From: Bacillus sp. FJAT-29814
GTDB taxonomy: Bacteria > Bacillota > Bacilli > Bacillales > Cytobacillaceae
Direction: 5' to 3'
DNA length: 63,326 bases
Assembly: GCF_001510715.1 (NCBI RefSeq)
Contig: NZ_LMTJ01000010.1
Span: forward strand, 27,279 to 90,604
Both the position numbers and the translations under genes were made by a program. Position 1 is the first letter of the stretch. Every line of letters starts with the position of its first letter. This document shows, piece after piece, positions 61,335 to 63,326 of the stretch. Under the pieces are notes generated by a model that saw only the letters and a list, made by a program, of their open reading frames with translations, did not search any database and was not told where the DNA came from.

Positions 61335-61376
61335 GATGAAACTTGCTGCTTTAGACTGTGGATTTTCTGTTTCATC
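61335..61376. promoter_or_regulatory. inverted repeat upstream of the CoA-transferase gene
   Basis: GATGAAAC (61335-61342) and GTTTCATC (61369-61376) are perfect 8-bp complements, 26 bp apart. It could be a large-loop hairpin ending the LytTR message or a pair of operator half-sites. Confidence 0.5.
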
Positions 61377-61469
61377 TGAATTTTCCGTAATTAATCCCCA
61401 ATTTTACAAGCTGAAAACCTTTATCGGTTAAAATTAGTTTAAAAATTCCATTGGGGAGTGGGATGATTT

Positions 61470-62984
61470 ATGGAAAATAATTTGGGGCGTATTAGAGACG
61501 AGCGGCTGTTGGACCGTATTGTAACACCTGAAGAGGCTGCATCATGGATTGAGGACGGCATGACGCTGGGGTTGAGCGGTTTTACACGTGCCGGTGATGT
61601 GAAAGCGGTTCCGTTTGCGCTGGTAAAGCGTGCCGAGACGGAATCATTCAAGGTAAATGTTTTTACGGGGGCTTCTTTGGGCTCCGACGTAGATAAGCTT
61701 TTTGCCGAAGCAGGAATTCTTGGGAAAAGGCTGCCGTTTCAGGCCGACCCGACAATGCGTAGCAAAATCAACTCGGGGGAGATGCTGTTTGTCGACCAGC
61801 ACTTATCGCATACAGCGGAATTGGTTCGGGCCGGGGTCATGGAGCCGGTTGATTTTGCCATTTTGGAAGCGTATTCAGTTACAGAGGATGGCATGGTGAT
61901 TCCAACCACATCTGTAGGAAATTCGTTGTCGTTTGCGTTAAACGCCAAGGCAATTATTATTGAAATTAATATGGCCCACCAAGCCAATCTGGAAGGGCTC
62001 CACGATTTGTATGAACCAGGGAAGCAGGGAGAGCGCGGCCCGATCCCGTTAACGGGGGTCAAAGACAGGATTGGCACGATGGGGATTCCAGTGGATCCTG
62101 AGAAGGTGAGAGGAATTGTGTTTACGAACCAGCAAGATTCACCGTCAACGATTGTTCCGCCGGATGTGGAAACCGTGGTCATGGCCAACCACTTAATTCA
62201 GTTTTTGCGTGAAGAAGTGAAGGCCGGCCGTTTGACGGAACGATTAGCGCCGCTGCAGTCGGGAATTGGCTCGGTTGCGAATGCGGTGCTGCACGGTCTT
62301 TTGGATTCGGAGTTTGCCGACCTTGAGGTGTACTCAGAGGTATTGCAGGATGCAGTGTTTGATTTAATGGATGCCGGGAAGGTCAAGTTTGCGTCCTGCT
62401 GCTCGATTACGTTGTCGGAGGAGAAAATGAAGGAGGTTTACGGGAATTTTGAAAAATACCGTGAACGCTTGGTTATGCGGCCGCAAGAGATTTCTAACCA
62501 TCCGGAAATTATTCGCCGCCTCGGGTTAATCTCTATTAACACGGCTTTGGAGCTGGACATATACGGCAATGTCAATTCGACCCATGTGTTGGGGACGAAG
62601 ATGATGAACGGAATTGGCGGCTCGGGTGATTTTGCCCGCAATGCACGGCTGGCGATTTTCGTCACAAAATCAATTGCCAAGGGCGGAAAAATTTCAAGCA
62701 TCGTGCCGTTTGTTTCGCACGTTGACCATACTGAGCATGATGTGGATGTGATCGTGACTGAACAGGGCTATGCGGACCTACGCGGGCTGGCCCCAAGGCA
62801 GCGGGTGGAATTGATTATCGAACGCTGTGTCCATCCGATGTACCGCCAGCAGCTGCGCGAATACTATCAAGAAGCATTGACAAGAGGCGGACAGACCCCG
62901 CATGTGCTCGAAAAAGCCTTTTCCTGGCATACCAGCTTTGCGGCCACCGGGACCATGCTTCAGAGGGTTGAGGAAACGGTTTAG
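61470..62984 (+). CDS. acetyl-CoA hydrolase / succinate:acetate CoA-transferase family
   Basis: 504 residues, the Ach1/Cat1/SpcC length. N-terminal EEAASWIEDGMTLGLSGFTRAGD, then DFAILEAYSVTEDGMVIPTTSVGNS; GIGSVANAVLHGLLDS precedes the segment with the probable catalytic Glu (LEVYSEVLQD). HVDHTEHDVDVIVTEQGYADLRG near the C-terminus is typical. Converts acetyl-CoA to acetate or exchanges CoA with succinate. ATG follows TTGGGGAGTGGGATGA. Confidence 0.92.
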   Translation: MENNLGRIRDERLLDRIVTPEEAASWIEDGMTLGLSGFTRAGDVKAVPFALVKRAETESFKVNVFTGASLGSDVDKLFAEAGILGKRLPFQADPTMRSKINSGEMLFVDQHLSHTAELVRAGVMEPVDFAILEAYSVTEDGMVIPTTSVGNSLSFALNAKAIIIEINMAHQANLEGLHDLYEPGKQGERGPIPLTGVKDRIGTMGIPVDPEKVRGIVFTNQQDSPSTIVPPDVETVVMANHLIQFLREEVKAGRLTERLAPLQSGIGSVANAVLHGLLDSEFADLEVYSEVLQDAVFDLMDAGKVKFASCCSITLSEEKMKEVYGNFEKYRERLVMRPQEISNHPEIIRRLGLISINTALELDIYGNVNSTHVLGTKMMNGIGGSGDFARNARLAIFVTKSIAKGGKISSIVPFVSHVDHTEHDVDVIVTEQGYADLRGLAPRQRVELIIERCVHPMYRQQLREYYQEALTRGGQTPHVLEKAFSWHTSFAATGTMLQRVEETV

Positions 62985-62999
62985 GTTTTTTAAAGGAAG

Positions 63000-63042
63000 A
63001 AGAGGCTGTTGGGGGGAGTGCACCCCTACAGCCTCTTTCTTT
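63000..63042 (+). terminator. terminator of the CoA-transferase gene
   Basis: AAGAGGCTGT-t-GGGG / CCCC-t-ACAGCCTCTT, 8-nt loop, T-rich tail. Confidence 0.9.
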
Positions 63043-63045
63043 ATT

Positions 63046-63229
63046 TTTATGTATGCTCTTTTCTACAGGTTTTTGCTTTTCCACGTAAAAACACTTCCGA
63101 ACGTATGGCTTACTTTTTCACCGTGTGCAACCGAAGATTGGAACAAATCACTGCCCCAGTTGGACATAATCATTTAAACAATCCGCCACTTGTGAAAAAT
63201 CACCGATTAGCCAACGAAGAAAAAAGATG
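63046..63229. other. noncoding flank
   Basis: Nothing recognised; short open frames here have no ribosome binding site. Confidence 0.4.
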
Positions 63230-63326
63230 AAACTGGTCACGTAGAGAGGTTCTACGTGCCCGCCAATCAAGAAAAAGGGATAAACTGGTCACGTAGAGAG
63301 GTTCTACGTGACTGCCAATCAAGAAA
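63230..63326. repeat. 52-bp tandem array with palindromic core, cut by window edge
   Basis: AAACTGGTCACGTAGAG begins at 63230 and 63282, a 52-bp period. Each copy holds the 8-bp stem CACGTAGA / TCTACGTG with the loop gaggt. The 7-bp stem is identical to that of the array at 8371, but the loop and spacer differ. Confidence 0.85.

Overview
The window looks like a chromosomal segment of a low-to-moderate GC, endospore-former-type Bacillaceae (Neobacillus/Mesobacillus/Bacillus-like; genus inferred, not proven). Reasons: AGGAGG-type ribosome binding sites with many TTG/GTG starts, the nasDEF-like gene order, gatCAB, dgkB-type diacylglycerol kinase and RlmCD in the B. subtilis relative order, FosB and YueI/J/K homologues, a PrsA lipoprotein, an InhA-type protease, CcpA-like cre sites and a GlcT-type RNA antiterminator. 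There are no tRNA or rRNA genes, no CRISPR array and no prophage.

Layout: 1-5.2 kb, NADH-dependent nitrite reductase (nirBD) with siroheme synthesis genes behind a promoter carrying two perfect Fnr boxes. 5.3-8.3 kb, the glyoxylate bypass (aceB-aceA). 8.37-8.8 kb, a tandem array of a 52-bp unit with a palindromic core; a related array starts at the right window edge and an unrelated 51-bp array sits at the left edge. 8.9-13.8 kb, YueI, a Gfo/Idh oxidoreductase, a TIM-barrel-like protein, FosB, VanW, OsmC and VanZ proteins. 13.9-17.1 kb, gatCAB. 17.4-20.1 kb, small metabolic genes and plsY. 20.1-23.3 kb, a leftward ectoine-type ABC importer (ehuBCDA). 23.8-27 kb, dagK and NAD salvage (pncA-pncB). 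27.7-29.8 kb, an IS605-like element with a dead tnpA and an intact zinc-ribbon-less tnpB. 29.8-41.2 kb, RlmD, secreted InhA protease, PrsA, SDR, cysteine synthase, an HpaI-type aldolase and a single polypeptide joining an ECF sigma factor to a membrane anti-sigma factor. 41.3-45.1 kb, BrnQ, a divergent HTH/VWA pair and a polysaccharide deacetylase. 45.3-50.1 kb, heme O synthase and a ba3-type cytochrome oxidase with SCO protein. 50.2-55.5 kb, Ogt, a metallo-hydrolase, a membrane PH-like protein, and an HTH-TPR regulator divergent from an MFS exporter. 55.6-59.8 kb, LacI regulator and a PTS (EIIA, EIICB) with cre site, RAT/terminator and its convergent antiterminator gene. 60-63 kb, a methyltransferase, a LytTR regulator and an acetyl-CoA hydrolase/succinate CoA-transferase.

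Themes: adaptation to low oxygen (nirBD and ba3 oxidase promoters both have CRP/Fnr-type sites centred 41.5 bp before the inferred start), acetate/C2 metabolism (aceBA, CoA-transferase), and envelope/secretion functions (InhA, PrsA, VanW/VanZ, deacetylase, sigma/anti-sigma fusion). The strongest candidates for something little described are the sigma/anti-sigma fusion (39109-41181), the palindromic 52-bp arrays, the decayed tnpA/intact tnpB locus, the ehuC gene lacking a normal start codon, the HTH/VWA divergent pair, and several small genes below 60 codons.
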